Part shown: positions 45,025 through 57,880 of the stretch, piece by piece
Layout of the letters: the number at the start of each line of letters is the position of its first letter
Numbering within the stretch: position 1 is the stretch's first letter
Source: Cristatella mucedo
Taxonomy: Eukaryota > Bryozoa > Phylactolaemata > Cristatellidae
Reading direction: 5' to 3'
NCBI GenBank assembly: GCA_009760855.2
Contig: WPIO01000071.1
Coordinates: 576,001-640,000, forward strand
DNA length: 64,000 nucleotides
Notes under the pieces: model-generated
What the model was told of the DNA's origin: nothing
Database searches by the model: none
The model's input: the letters and a program-made list of their open reading frames with translations, nothing else
Position numbers and translations under genes: made by a program

Positions 45025-46020
45025 CTGCGTTGTTGACCTGGCCTTATAAGCTGCGAGTTCAGATGCCCATGGGCACGTAATTTTTCCTTCTACAATTCAG
45101 TAAAAAAAACAGATAAGCTTTAAAAAGGTCTCAGCTGTATTTGTTTGCATTACGATGGTCGCAAGAACTTTGATTTTCTGAAGAGAATTCTGCAACGGAG
45201 ATGAAGCACAAGTAGCGCTTGGTGTCGGGAGGCGAGAACGATTCACCACGGACGAAACTAGGCTTGCTTGGTATTTTCACAATTTAAACCAGTACAATTT
45301 TAATTGGAACAACAAAATTATCAAGTGGTGAATTTGAAGCCTTAGCTCGTGTGGGACTGTCATTTTACTAAAACTCTACGGACTTTATTGCATGTAGTTT
45401 GATCGTTAACATTGGATCACTTTCCTACTGCAGAAGGTAGCCGCTGTAGAAGCTTGTACCTTGGTCTAACTGGGAATTGAAGAAATTTCCTAACAGCAAA
45501 GGTAGAATGTCAATCTTTACGACTAATAACTAAAGGATTACGTTCAATTTAGGATTTGAAAAGTCATAACAAGTATGGAACTGCTTACTATCTGACCGGA
45601 ATGTGCAAGCACAAGTGTTGGCTACCAAGGCTCGGTTTAGTTCTAGTTAGCTCATATCAGGTTTACTTCTAAAAATAAATGCATCCAGCGTATCATCTTC
45701 TGAATGGCTGGTTCAGCACGTTCAGCATCTCCTGATTGGCTGGAGAATTAATTGCGTACCTGAATAAAAACTGGCAGGTACAATGCAAGCGAATTGGGTA
45801 CCTGTACCGCTATTTGCCCGTGCTACTGGACGGTTGAGAGCTTTACGTTAAAGCACTCGTGGTTAGCCGAGTGATGGTTTTCTTATTTAATGCATATTTA
45901 ATGTAATTTAATATTGATAGTAATTTTAATATAATGTATTTTTTATTTTACTAATATTAATAGTTCTAATAATAATAAATTAAAATTGCAATTGTAATTT
46001 AATATAAAGGCAGGATGTTA
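45025..46020. other. No recognised gene
   Basis: Unique and AT-rich sequence. Nothing is supported. Confidence 0.35.
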
Positions 46021-46108
46021 CGGTGCTGCCGTCTCGGGTGCAGCTGCAAGTTCAGCAGCCACTCGCCCACCGCATCGCTCAGATCAGTAGGCATGACGTC
46101 AGAGAGAC

Positions 46109-46334
46109 GGCAGATCATGTGACTTTAATAATAATAATAATAATAATAGTAATGCACTTGATAAAGCGCCCTCAGAGAACTCAATCTCTTTCTAGGCACT
46201 TTAAATTTTCTGAAAAGGGAACCGCGATTGAATAGTGAGTAACATCATGCTTGATAAACATGTACAACATGGTTAAGGGTGACATGCACAGGGTCAGCAT
46301 GCAAATGTGGTTAGTGGCAGATCATGCTACTTTA
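46109..46334 (-). mobile_element. Short LINE family 1 insertion with target-site duplication
   Basis: The AAT tail and terminal block (about 46128-46315) lie between 19-base direct repeats at 46109-46127 and 46316-46334, which differ at two positions ('ggcagatcatgtgacttta' and 'ggcagatcatgctacttta'). It is severely 5'-truncated, as expected of target-primed insertion. Confidence 0.85.
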
Positions 46335-46429
46335 CGTTCGCCAAGTCACGTCCACCCCCCTCCGCCTTGGCTATCCTCCCGTTTCTCCGTTTGTTGAACT
46401 TAAGTCAGTGCTTTTCTGGCTTTAATGCA

Positions 46430-46625
46430 TTTAGTTTAATTTATAAAGTTAATTTATAAAGTTTATAATTTTAAATAAAATTTATAAAGTTAATTTATAA
46501 AGTTATTTAGTTATATTTAATTTATATATTATTAATTTACATATAACTTAATTTGATTATTTTTAATTTATTTAGTTTAGTTTAATTTATAATTTATAAT
46601 ACAATTCATAAAGTTTAGTTGCATT
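46430..46625. repeat. AT-rich low-complexity tract
   Basis: Repeats of 'ttaatttataaagtt' and related AT words. Confidence 0.8.
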
Positions 46626-46689
46626 TAGTGTTTTAATGCATCGCAGCACGGCTGCCTCCATAGGCTGCACCACTTCTCACTTCCTTGTT

Positions 46690-47255
46690 GTAGTTGTTGC
46701 AAGGAGCTGTCAAAATTGGGATTGACTTCAAGGTTTTGTCACTCACTTTTAGGTCCCTTCATTCTATGGCTCCAGCCTATCTGTCAGATATACTACCCCA
46801 TCAGGCCAAGCATCGTACCACCTGCTTTTCGGAATCCAACAGTCTAGAAATACCTCATACAAACCTTAAATCCTTTGGAGACCGTGCATTTAGTTCATAT
46901 GCTCCCAAAGCCTGGAACTCCCTCCTGACCTGCGTCAAAACATCCCCTGACCTGACCAAAAAAGGAACCTAAAAACACACCTATTTAGGACAGCATTTAG
47001 TGGGTCCCTGTGATTCGTCTTTGATGTGCTTATGCGTGCTGACACTGTGCATGCTGCCACTAACCACATTTGCATGCTGACCCTGTGCATGTCACCCCCA
47101 ACCATATTATTCATTTCGTTTGTTTTTCAAGCATGATTTTACTTACCATTCAATTGCATTTCACTTTACAGCAAATGTAAAGCGCCTAGAGAGAGATTAA
47201 GTTCTCTGAGGGCGCTTTATCAAGTGAAATATTATTATTATTATTATTAAAATAA
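46690..47255 (+). mobile_element. LINE family 1, 5'-truncated, + orientation
   Basis: An open stretch 46694-46972 encodes the post-RT end D-F-K-V-L-S-L-T-F-R-S-L, then P-A-Y-L-S-D-I-L-P and K-A-W-N-S-L-L. The 3' terminus 'gtaaagcgcctagagagaga', 'ttctctgagggcgctttatc' and an (ATT)n tail end at about 47250. It shows the strand sense of the family and is one of its better-preserved ends. Confidence 0.88.
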
Positions 47256-47394
47256 ACTATCATTACAGTCATTCGAGTCACTCTCGTGCTTCACATCTGA
47301 GAAAATTCTGGCTGGTTAATTTTTCACGATAATGAAATGGATGCCCGGTGTGAAGATCGGAATGGACTAATAATTATAAAAAGCAATACTATTT

Positions 47395-49060
47395 ATGCAT
47401 TTGTATAATGCCTTCAGAGAACTTAATCTCTTTCTATTCTCTATACAAATGCTGTAAGGAAATCATGCTCACATTGTTAACAATAGCATGCCCAATTTGA
47501 GATGAGTCTTGCTCAGGGTCAGCATGCAAAGGTGGTCAGCAGCTGCAAGCTGTGTCCATGCATAAGCACAACAAGGACGCATCACAAGTACACACTAACT
47601 GCTGTGACGAATACGTGCGTTTTTGCTTAAATGTAGTCAAGTCAGGGGATGTTGTGACGTCAGTCGGGAGAGAGTTCCAGGCTTTGGGAGCGTAAGAACT
47701 AACGGTGTTGTCTCCAAAGTATTTGCAGCTCGTACGAGGTGTAGCTACACGATTTGGTTCGGAAAAGTGGGTGGCATGATGCCTGGCCTGCCTGGGGAGT
47801 AGTTCTGATGGGTAGCCCGGGGCCAGAGAATAGAGGGATCGAATGTAATGTAATGTATCTCCGTCTGTAACTCCACACTGTGGGTGTTACGCAGGAGAGT
47901 TTTGTGTAGCACACGCACAGCCTAAGCGGTTTTCAGTACGCATTCGGTAGCCAGCAGACTTCGTCTCACGCAACAACGAGAAAGTGGGAAGCAAAGCAGA
48001 GTCAGAAGAACAGTTGAGGTAGTGAGTAGCATGGAAGTACCAGCTCAGAGTTGCTGAAGAGGGTGAGCCATAGTCGGCAGCAGGCGAGCTAAAAGTGAGT
48101 GACAAATCCTTGCAGTCGATGCGCTGCTTGATTAGGAACTGTTACAGGTCGCCAAGAAGTGATGTGATGTGGCAACTGCGATGCTCACGATTGACAAGCC
48201 TAGCAGCAGCAGAGTTTTTCTTCAACTGCGAGTGCCTGATTGAGCACGCCGGTTGGCCAGAAAGCAGTTAGTTGCAGAAACTGAGGCAGGATGCCAAAAA
48301 TGCATTGACCAATTTGGATGTAATCAGGATACTTAGAGTTTGTGCAAATGCAGCATGTGATATTCTGGCAGAGCCGATTGTGAGCGTTAATCTTTTCCAT
48401 TTACGATTTACACTTGGCTTTCTCATAACTAGTAAGTTAGTTTGGTCATTATTTAGTTTGAGAAAGTTTGCTGCTATTAATGTCGAGTTTCAGCACTGCA
48501 TGGACCGAGGGTGTTAAAAGAATTCGATGCACTGGAGAGCTGGGTGGGATCAAAGCAAAGGTACCATTGAGTGTCATCTGCATGCAAACAAGAGCCTAGA
48601 TTTTACTTGGTAATCTCATCGGCAAGAGGGAGAGTATATACTGTGAAGAGGAGCGGACCAAGCACAGAGCAATCACTTACCCGATACTTCAGTGGTTCCT
48701 CGGGTGATATTTTCCGTTCACACCCATTCTCTGCAGTCTCCCATTGAGATCGGACTTAGACAATTACAGTGCAGCACCAGCGATGATTGCCCAGACTAGA
48801 TGAGAGGTGCTCGAAAGGACATGGTGATCAGTAGTATCAATCTCTACCGGAAGATCGAGCAGAAAAGCAGTGAGACCTAAGTCTGCATTCCTGAGATGGT
48901 CGTTGTAAACCCCAAACAATGCTGACTCTGTGGAGTTATTAACTCTAAAACCAAACTGGAATTGGATTGCTAGGTTGAAATTTTCACTGCATGAGTTCAA
49001 CTGGTCTGACTTAACTTATTCCAGAGTCTTTTATAGGAACGGTAGAAGGGAGACTGAGAT
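47395..49060 (-). mobile_element. LINE family 1 copy interrupted by a nested family 2 fragment
   Basis: Family-1 blocks run 47395-47842 ('gttccaggctttgggagcgt', 'atgcctggcctg'), are broken by family 2 at 47843-48085, and resume at 48086 ('agtgagtgacaaatccttgc'), continuing through RT remnants to about 49060. A fragment at 48764-49000 (minus) contains F-G-F-R-V-N-N-S-T-E-S-A-L and a D-L-P-V-E-I-D-T-T-D-H version of the AFDTVDH box. Confidence 0.82.
47843..48085 (-). mobile_element. LINE family 2 3' fragment nested in family 1
   Basis: 'gtaatgtaatgtatctccgt' tail, 'cacactgtgggtgttacgca', 'cctaagcggttttcagtacg' and 'agtgagtagcatggaagtac' match the family-2 end at 8396-8633. About 240 bases. Confidence 0.82.
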
Positions 49061-49262
49061 GAAGCTGGTTAAGTATTTTTGGACTAGAATACTGTATTTT
49101 AAACGTAATCTAGGTGTGTCCTGTTCCTCCGGGATTTGCACTAGATGAATGCATCAGATCCACAGTTATCTTTGTACTTGCAGCTGCAAGACACTGCTAA
49201 ATTTTAGGCTTGCTAAGTTTTGAACAGCACATTTCCCCCAGAGTAAGATTGTTGCCGTTCTC

Positions 49263-49425
49263 GTCTCTCTCTCTCTCTCTCTCTCTCTCTGTCCCCTCCC
49301 TCACACTCTCTCTCTCCCTCCATCTCTCCCCCATCGTATGTCTATCGCTTTCACTCTCTTTCTTTCTCCCTTTCTTTCTCTCTGCTTCTCTCGCTCTCCA
49401 CCTTCCTCTCTCAGTCTCTCGATAT
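49263..49425. repeat. CT-rich microsatellite
   Basis: Interrupted (CT)n. Confidence 0.92.
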
Positions 49426-50550
49426 GGTCGTTCACCCGACCTCAGGGAAAACGCTCAGCCGTAAAAAACGTGCGTGGTCACCCTGTCCTGGTTCGATGTT
49501 TTAACTACTTGCGGTGCTCTCGCCCGTGGACTCTCGCCGTGGACGCTCGATCCTTTTGCACTGCATTCTGGCAGTGCATTGCAGGCAGGTAAGCTCTCCC
49601 GAGAAATGTTAACTCGCGAAATGCTGGCCCTCTCCCCGCTCACGATTATCTATCAAAGTTCTCGTAGCCTAGGGCCTAGAGTTCATCGTAGACGCGCACA
49701 TTGTTCACAGCCCGCATCCTGCCTCGCGTCAGAACGAGACAGGCATTACGCTCGACGAATCCATGGCCAAGAAAATTGCGAAAGTGTTCACCCAGACACG
49801 AAGCGGCTGCCTAAGGGAGCGACTGCCAAAGGGAGCAGCGAGGGCAGGGCTGGGGCGGGGCCGGGGCGGGGAGGAGGCGATGCGAAGCGCAGGTATAGAA
49901 AGCTGGTGAACGGCATCACTTTGGCGGACAGCCAGGCTGACTATGGAGCTTATAACGAAAACGATAAGTAGGTGTGGCTGAAGTTGAAGCGCTAAAGTTT
50001 CTAGTTTAAGCGCCGACCATTAGTCGGACTGGTTGAGCGAAGCTCTATTCAAACTCCACCACCAGAGCTTTGGTGAATGGACGGTCGCAATGGCGGAAAC
50101 CGGAATCGCAGCGAACATCGATAATAACAAAAATATATCGTGTGCCTAGCACGCTAGGGGAACCGAATCCAATCGGGGTGCTTTGCGTGAGAGACAATAA
50201 CCAAGGGAGACGATAACCGAGGGAGACCCTACCCGCAAGGCTGAAGACAAGCAAGCTACCGTGCTTTCAAGCACGCGAATACGGAATAAGTATCGCGTTC
50301 AGATGCTGGGTTTTGAAGCTTGCTAGTATCACGCACTTGATCGCGAATAGCTTTAAACGCAGCGTACGGATAGGCAAGAGAGGACAATTTCGCGACCAAC
50401 GAAGCGCACAGGATTTGCTGCCTGGCGGCGCCAAACTAACTGCGGGTAGCTTGCACGGTGAGTATGCAGTGCTGGAACGAGACATTGTGCAATACAGCGT
50501 AATAGCGGCAGCTGTGCAGTCTGGCCGGCAGCATGGCTGCTGACCGCTCG
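49426..50550. other. Unassigned sequence upstream of copy B homology
   Basis: A 165-codon frame (49474-49971, GTG start) ends R-R-Y-R-K-L-V-N-G-I-T-L and then D-Y-G-A-Y-N-E-N-D-K before stop. A GCAGGCAG|GTAAGC donor-like site lies inside it at 49593. It matches no family I know and may be chance. A GGGGCGGGG-rich stretch lies at 49845-49875. Confidence 0.3.
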
Positions 50551-50767
50551 GCGGCGGCTCGCCGAGTTGCATCACCGCGACGACCCAGCAACGGACGGAG
50601 CGGCGTGAAGCCCGGAGCGAGGCTGAGCAGCAGGAAGGAAGCTGCTGGGAGCCCGTGGGAGCAGAGTCCGCCGATGTTGCTGCTGCTGCTTCCGGCGGCG
50701 ATGCACGGCGGGGCTCAGCCGAGCTGATGCGGACGCGAAAGGCACACTGCCGCAGCGCGCGGAACAC

Positions 50768-51030
50768 TCACTCCCGCTTGAACGCGTTCCGCTGGATGGT
50801 GAGAATGTTCTCGTTGTCGCACAGTAGCCTGGAGAGCGAAGCCTTCCGAAGCTCGGTCAGCTGGTCGGGACGGAAGTTGCACGCGCCTGCGCACGGTGAC
50901 GGGAAGCTGCTCTGACAGTCGTTCTCGTAGAAGAAGCGGTCGCCTCTCTTCACCAGGGCAAACTGGGTGGCTATGATTCTGCCGAATAGCTGACCGACGA
51001 CTGCACCTGGCAGCGGCCTCTCGCTGAAGC
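50768..51030 (-). pseudogene. Peroxidase copy B terminal exon (intact frame)
   Basis: Same length (263 bases) and phase as gene A's last exon, with acceptor gcgttgcag|GC. Only a few residue changes are seen (V-S-E to F-S-E, G-P-L to G-Q-L, R-R-D to R-P-D, N-V-N to N-E-N). It ends K-R-E-TGA. Confidence 0.85.
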
Positions 51031-51696
51031 CTGCAACGCGCGTCGTCGTGTGCATCGGCGAAAGCTTGCGGATTGTGTAGCACTCTGGCGAAACCCCTGG
51101 AACTCGCTTTCTGTCTGTCTCTCTGTCTCTGTCTCTCTCTCACTCTGTGTCCTGTCACTGTCTCTCTATCTCTCTAGCGTATTCTAGCTCAACCCCTTTG
51201 AATCTAGGTCTCTCCCCTCGGTCACTCTCCCCCTCTTTCAAAAAATGGATTGTCTCTCTTGAACTCAGTCCTGCCAGGTTTCTTTGCTCTCCCCATTTAT
51301 CTCGCTCTCCGTTTCTATTCCGGTTCCTCTTCGCTTGCACCTCTATCCCTGTTAAGCTCCATTTCTGCGCATCTTATCTTTCCCCTCTCTGTTTCTCACT
51401 CTCTCTGTGTGGCTCTCTACGTCTATCATCCTTAAGCTTAAGCTTTTCTTACTTTCTCTCTACCTATATTGCGACCGGAAGTCGAGTGATTGAAGGCAGA
51501 TGAAAAACTGGAAAGCTACAAAACAAATAACCGACATAATTTTCCGTCGGCTCTTGCCAACCGATGACGATTGAGTGCAATTTCCACAACTTGTCGCGCT
51601 CGACATTTAGCGCCTCTCCACGCCTACGACGCCGTGATTTACAGTGGATCGATTAATCACGCTTCTAATCCACTAACTGCCACTACAAACACGCGT

Positions 51697-51925
<229 letters not shown>

Positions 51926-51957
51926 ACGCCATTCTGCTGACGTCCGTTGCTGCTTAC

Positions 51958-52196
51958 CGCCGACAAAGGCGTCAACGTCAAAGACGCTCTCGTAGGCCTC
52001 CCAGAGCGCTTCGACGAGCATGTCGTCGTGCGTGTCGAGCAGCTCGGCGAACATCGACGGCACGGGCATGCCGAACGTGCGGCGGAGGCTGGCATACGAC
52101 CGTGGTCCCGTGGTCACGCCCTCGGTGCACGTTCAACGACACGATATCGAGCGGCGTGTTCGGAAGCTTGCCGGTCTCGAAAAGGTGCTCGGTGAC
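51958..52196 (-). pseudogene. Peroxidase copy B exon 10 with +1 frameshift
   Basis: 239 bases against 238 in gene A. The extra base falls near 52095-52112, between the D-H-G and S-Y-A-S-L-R-R motifs. Splice sites are still present. Confidence 0.88.
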
Positions 52197-52594
52197 CTGA
52201 TGACAAGAAAAAAATGCTGCAATCACCACCGAGCGCTCGCTGTCCCAAAATGGTGTCCCGGATCAGAGACAGAGAGTGCCCGAATCGGTAGGCGACCATC
52301 GAGAATTCCGTCCTGCTCGCGTGAGCGGTGCCCAGCGATTGTCAATGTGGTGTCAAGAATCGTCAAGGCAGGCGTTGGCTGAGAGGCGGCATGCGTGAGG
52401 CCGAGGTTTCCAGTGTTTGCGGTGGTTGCGACTTTGATAACGCATTAGGCATTGTTGGCGAGCATGGAGCGAAAATCGGCATCTCTTTCCATTACTCGGA
52501 GTTTGAAAAAGGCCCCTTCTCCAGAGCTGGCGTGAAGTCCAGAAATGGCGACCAGCAAGCAAGCAAGCCGCTGCTGCCTCAGACGTCGCGGTCG

Positions 52595-52725
52595 TTACCA
52601 TTGCTGCTGCTGCTGCTGCTGCCGCTGCTGCCGTTACTGCTATTCCTGCCTCTGCTGTTGCTGCTGCTGTCGCTTCTGTTGCTGCTGTTGTCGCTGTCGC
52701 TACCGCTGCAGCCCCCGCTACCGCT
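52595..52725. repeat. (CTG)n-rich tract
   Basis: CTG triplets with CCG, TTG and TCG variants over about 130 bases. Confidence 0.9.
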
Positions 52726-52894
52726 ACTGCACATCGGGAGTGACAGGCGCGTTTTGGTGCGACATTGATGACGGGATTCGTGCCAGTACAGATTTGCTTT
52801 CCTTCTTCTATCCGAAGTCGGTCTCAGATTGGCTTCGCCTCGCTTTGCAGTGTTCTTAAAACTAAAGGTTATCTTAATTCGACCACCTTATTCA

Positions 52895-53020
52895 TATAGC
52901 GGCAGAAGAGCCTTAGAGGATATGTCAGCCTCCTGCAGTGGGCAATAACGTAACGCTCACTGCAGGACTCGAACCCTACGACCCGGGTCACGAAGAGCCA
53001 GCACTTTAGCCCTGATTTAA
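52895..53020 (-). mobile_element. tRNA-derived SINE, degenerate
   Basis: The complement of the SINE tail ('tagcggcagaagagcctta'), then 'ctgcaggactcgaaccctac' (complement of a B-box-like GGGTTCGAGTCC). Confidence 0.65.
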
Positions 53021-53256
53021 GATCCGGGGGTGGCAGACCAGGGGTTGTCTCTTTTACGACCCTTCGAAGTCGCGTTAAGTTTAAGTGACTCGCACCGACG
53101 GCCTAAATATTCACGGCCATACAGTGAGCTGAGCGCTGCGTTTGAGGTGCTTGTTACAATTCAGGGAGAAGAAATAAACCAGCTCACACAATGGTTGGCC
53201 TCATCGCTGCTTCGGCTGTGGCGACCCGCTGCAGCTCGGCAGAGCTTCGATCGTCT

Positions 53257-53285
53257 CTGCTGCTGCTGCTGCTGCTGCTGCTGAG
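53257..53285. repeat. (CTG)n microsatellite
   Basis: About eight CTG triplets immediately 3' (minus strand) of the exon 8 remnant. Confidence 0.9.
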
Positions 53286-53293
53286 GCACTCAC

Positions 53294-53558
53294 CTGATCG
53301 CCTCGTTGGCAGCGTCGCTGTAGCCGGTGTAGCAGTCGGATCCGCTTTGAGGCCTCAGATCAAACAGCTCGTACAGGTACGGTCCAACGACGATCGGCAG
53401 GAACTCGGTGTACGTGATGTGCTGCAGCTCCGCCGCTACGACCTTTCTCGCCTCCTGGAACAGCTTCTCGTCACTTCACTTTGGATTGAGCCTCGCCAAA
53501 GCGTTGGCGACGCGATTGTGCTCGCGCAGCAGCACTGTGTGCAGGCTCATGAGACCGG
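53294..53558 (-). pseudogene. Peroxidase copy B exon 8 with premature stop
   Basis: 265 bases, same phases as gene A. The L-L-R-E-H-N-R and Q-E-A-R-K motifs are kept. The Trp codon of N-P-K-W is TGA at 53476-53478. Confidence 0.9.
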
Positions 53559-53590
53559 CTGACAACAGAGTGACCGGGTGTCGTTCAGCA

Positions 53591-54195
53591 GCGCTCTCTC
53601 TCTCTATCTCTCTCTCTCTCTCTCCCTCTCTCGCTCTCACTCTCTCCTTATGTCCCTCTCTCGCTCTCTTTCCTGATTAGCCTCTATCACTTTCTCACCC
53701 TCTCTCCTTCTTGAGCGTTCTTACTCTCCCTCTCTTACTCTCTCATGACGTCCCTCTCTGCTATCTTTATATATCTCTGTCTCCTCTCTCGCTCCCTCCC
53801 TATGTCGCTACCCTGCCATCATTTTCGTTATCTCTCTCGCCATCTTTCTATCGCTCTCTTTTTTCGTCTCTCCCTCTCTCGCTCTCTCTCGCTCTCTCTC
53901 AAATTCTCTCCATTCCTCTTCTTCTCTCTCTCCCCCTCTCTCTCTCTCTCTCTCTCTTTCGCTCTATCTCACACTCTCTCGCTCACTCTCTCGCTCTCTC
54001 TCTCTGTCTCCCTTCGTCCTTCTTTCTCTCCATCTCTCTTTCACTCCCTCTCCCCCAATCTCTTTCTCTCACGTTCTTTCTCGTTCTCTCTCTCTCTCTC
54101 CCTCACTCACGCTTTCTCTCACGCTCTCTCTCTCTCTCTCTCGCTCTCTCTGTCACGCTCTCTATATCTCTCCCCCTGTTTCTCTCTGATCCTTC
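53591..54195. repeat. CT-rich array at the junction with the inserted block
   Basis: Interrupted (CT)n, homologous in place to gene A intron 7 (33118-33490) but longer. The receptor-derived block begins at its right edge. Confidence 0.93.
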
Positions 54196-56809
54196 TTTTG
54201 TTGAGCCTTCCATGCTGCCTGGTTATTGGGAACTTGGAATAACTCTATAAATATGTGTGCCTTTCACGAGTATGCATTCCACGAGTTATTTAGTGTGAGG
54301 TAGATCGATCTTAACCTAAGAATCAGTGCTGTGTTCAGCGCATAGGAAACCAGCCATACTTAATTAATATCCTTATTAGTCATTATTATCATGAGGCATG
54401 ACCATGATTACAACTTAATATAACTGTGTAAATACTTGCGACGCGCGGGTTTGAGTGAAACATTTAATGTACTGCCAAATGAAACTACTCGTAAAATTAG
54501 TTATTCTAAACATATCGTCGTTAAAACGACTATACATCAACAGACACACTTCGTCTGCACTAGAGCACTGTCCAGTGATTGTCAAGCTTGCATCGCGATA
54601 GGATACTATTTTCTTATGGAAATTACCTGTTAAGTCTTATACCTGCCTATCTGAGTCGAAAACACTGATTTGAATAAATATCACTCAGATCAAAAAAATT
54701 TCGTTTGTTCTAAGCAGCTATTAGCTCTTTATCAAACGCTTGATGCTATGAGTTGCTCTCTCCGATAGGCATGGCCTAACCCCTGCATCCTACTCTATTC
54801 TATACCCTCTCTTGGATGCATACGTATAGCGGACTTTGATAATGACTGCAACCTCGATACAAAAAACTTGAGAGTATTTCAAATCCACGAAATGTTTCGT
54901 GTCCATTATCCTATTTTGGTCACCAAAAATCGCTACTCTGTTATTTGAGGCAACGCTTAAATATTCAACGGTACTGTGCCTACTGTCGCCAATTGGCCGG
55001 CTTCCACCCGGGTTAGGCACGGTTTAAATAACTGTTTATCTCTTATGCCGACGTCGTCATAATTTTATATTCAATTGTTTTTTTAAAGTGTGTCTTTTTA
55101 AAAGTACCCTAAAGTGCGCGATAGTCAGACCAATTTTATGAATATTTTTATGATTTTCCAATTTTTTACAAAGTCACATTTTGAATTGTCTCTAGAGGTT
55201 AGACTGCTTTAATGTAGTTTATTCTTAGCTTGAGGCCAAGCTAATTTTAGCCATTTGGACTCACTATGTTTTGCAGAAGCATCCCTGAGATATACACAGG
55301 TGAATGAAAATTTGACTTGGAGCTTCTTGGGGTAGCGCTTAAAATTCAACTGTACTCAGCCACCGAACATTTGAGTGTTTCATCTCTTTGGAGTCATCTC
55401 TTGTGGAGTAGGCTAAGGCGACTTTGTTCTGAGCTTTGAAATAAAATCCATACATAAACTAACTATTATTAATAGACCTTCCATGATTAAATATTTCAGG
55501 TCAACAGTCAGAGACTATTTGTTTAAGTTGCGGGCTTAACGGAGGAGTCTTCTGGGATATAGCGAAACATTTTGCAGAGAATCTGGTGAGGCATCCTCTC
55601 TCTCTTTTGTTCTTTTGCGTTTCGACACTCAACAAAGCATGAGTAACAAAGCGGGATTTTTCTCTCCTACACGTGTTAAAAAGGCATGACATTGATAATT
55701 GATAATTTATTTATCATGTTTTTAAATTTATTTCTGTTACATTTCTCCGAGGTTTCTTTACCGATAAATACCGAGGGAAGGAGAGAAGACACGGCAGAAG
55801 GAAATAACACAGATGACACGAAGATAGCGATAACAAGAATATGGATAGCACATTTGTGTTGTAGCCCAAGGTATCGGAATCTCTTTGTAGGCAGAATTTG
55901 CAAAATTAAAAAGAACTATTCATTTGGTTGTTCACACTTGTACGCTTACAGTCGGTGCAAATAAGCACTCAAATAGGACGGACGTAATTTGCGCCCGGGC
56001 GGAGTAATGGCGGCGGAGCAACGGCGGAGCAATCGTCCAAGTTGGCCTGTTTAGCTTCTTTTTAGGGCCATCATCGACATTGACATCGAGGCAATCGATG
56101 TCTTGAGGTCAGTCCGGCATCAGGAGTTCACAAACTGAAGAAAGGTGTACAAGTGATCTGAGTTTTAGCTAGAGACACAGCTAATCAACTTGAGTCGGAC
56201 GAGAGGCTATGAGGGTGCCTATGAGGCTTAGACTGATTGAGGCTTAGTTCAGATGGGCAGGCCAGAGCAATAGAACGAAATTACTCAACAGTGACAGTAA
56301 TGTAAAATCAACACTACTTGATGGAATGCTCGCGAATGTCAGCGAAAGGAGTTGCAACGTGGCCTTGGCGACGTTGACTGCAGACATATCGCCGACTCAG
56401 ATAGCATGCAACAAGCACCTGCAAGCGATTATCCCATACATCCGAAATCAGCTTCAAAATTAAGAAAGATATATCGTTAGCGGCAACAAACTACGAAAAG
56501 GCAATTGGTTTTTCCTTGGCGTTTGACCAAACGCACTGTAGTATCATTGCCCGGCTCCGCTCGTGATCAATTTGATATGCTTAGTCTTTAAATTGCAATC
56601 AATCCAGCAAACGGTTTATCTAAACGACGCAGAATTACGGCAATTGAAAAAACTCCATCAGGTCTTGTTAAGCAATGGACAGCACTTCGCACCACTAAGC
56701 TTAGAAATATTTGAGAAACCAATGATAACTTCATGCCATAGTCTTTAGAAGCTGCTTCGCGTTGAGGAGAATTCGTAGCACTTTGCACCGACCAATTATG
56801 GAGCCTAGG

Positions 56810-57880
56810 GTACTACTTTATACTCAACGTCTGGGAAAGGTGTCTAAAGTCTATGGAATAGGATGTCACTTTTATGCTGACGATACTCAGCTGTACTTGT
56901 CATTCAAACAGTCAGAATCTGCTGCAGCAATTGAGAAACTGAATGATTGAATTGCCGACATTCAAGCTTGGATGTCGGATAGCTTCTTGAAACTAAGTGA
57001 CGATATCATCGAACTGCTGCTCATAGGACACCCTAAGCATGTGGCTGAATGAAAAGGCTTTGCTCTTCTAATAGGAGGTGCTGCTGTGCGACCATCACCA
57101 CGTGCTCGAAATTTACGTGGCGTTTACCACAGCTGCCTTAATTTTTAAAAGCTTCATTCAGAAGACTGCTTCGACAGCTAGCAATCACGTCCGATCCCTG
57201 TCCGAGGTTAGGAGCTATCTTCCACAGTGGCCTGCAAAAAAATTAACTAGCTCCTTAGTTCTGTCTCGGCTTGATTATTGTAATTTCCTTTTGTCTGGGC
57301 TACCAAAGAAAGCAACCTGGCCACTGCAGCTGGCTATGAATATGGCTGCAAGGCAAGTCTTCGAGTCCCAGAGGTTTGAGCACGTGTTTCCTATGCTTAA
57401 AGAGCTAGGATGGATGCCGGTTGAGTAACGGATACAGAGCAAAGTTCTCGGGCTGACCCAAAAGGCCCCCCAGGCTTGGCTCCTTCTTACCTAGCTGAAC
57501 TGCTGCACCAGTTTCAGCCTCTTTCCGCCCTCAGGTTCTCTGTGGACAATAAATTAGATTTTCTGTTCCTCCGCTTAAAGACCGTTGGCGACAGAAGCTT
57601 TAGCTCTGCAGGTCCGAGACTGTGGAACTCGCTTCCACAATTCTGACGCAACGACAACAACTCTCGCACCGCCGACTATGGCTCATCCTTTTCAGCGGTC
57701 CTTGGCAGCTACTTCCATGCTACTCACTACCTCAACTTCTTTCCTGACTCTGCTTTACTTCCTACTTTCCCTTTGTTGTGTGAGACGAAGTCTGTGGGTC
57801 ATCGAATACTCTTGCGTAACACCCACATAGTCTTTATGGCTTTGTGGATTTGCAATCGGGGATGCATTGCCTTACATTAC
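56810..57880 (+). mobile_element. LINE family 2 copy inside duplicated block 2
   Basis: Same 5' truncation, catalytic F-Y-A-D-D box and internal stops as 23560-24630, so it is a duplicate rather than an independent insertion. Confidence 0.88.

Noticed and set aside
49474-49971. 165-codon frame ending D-Y-G-A-Y-N-E-N-D-K
   Set aside because: The tail-like end was tempting as a third receptor tail, but it has no acceptor in the right phase and no similarity to the other tails.
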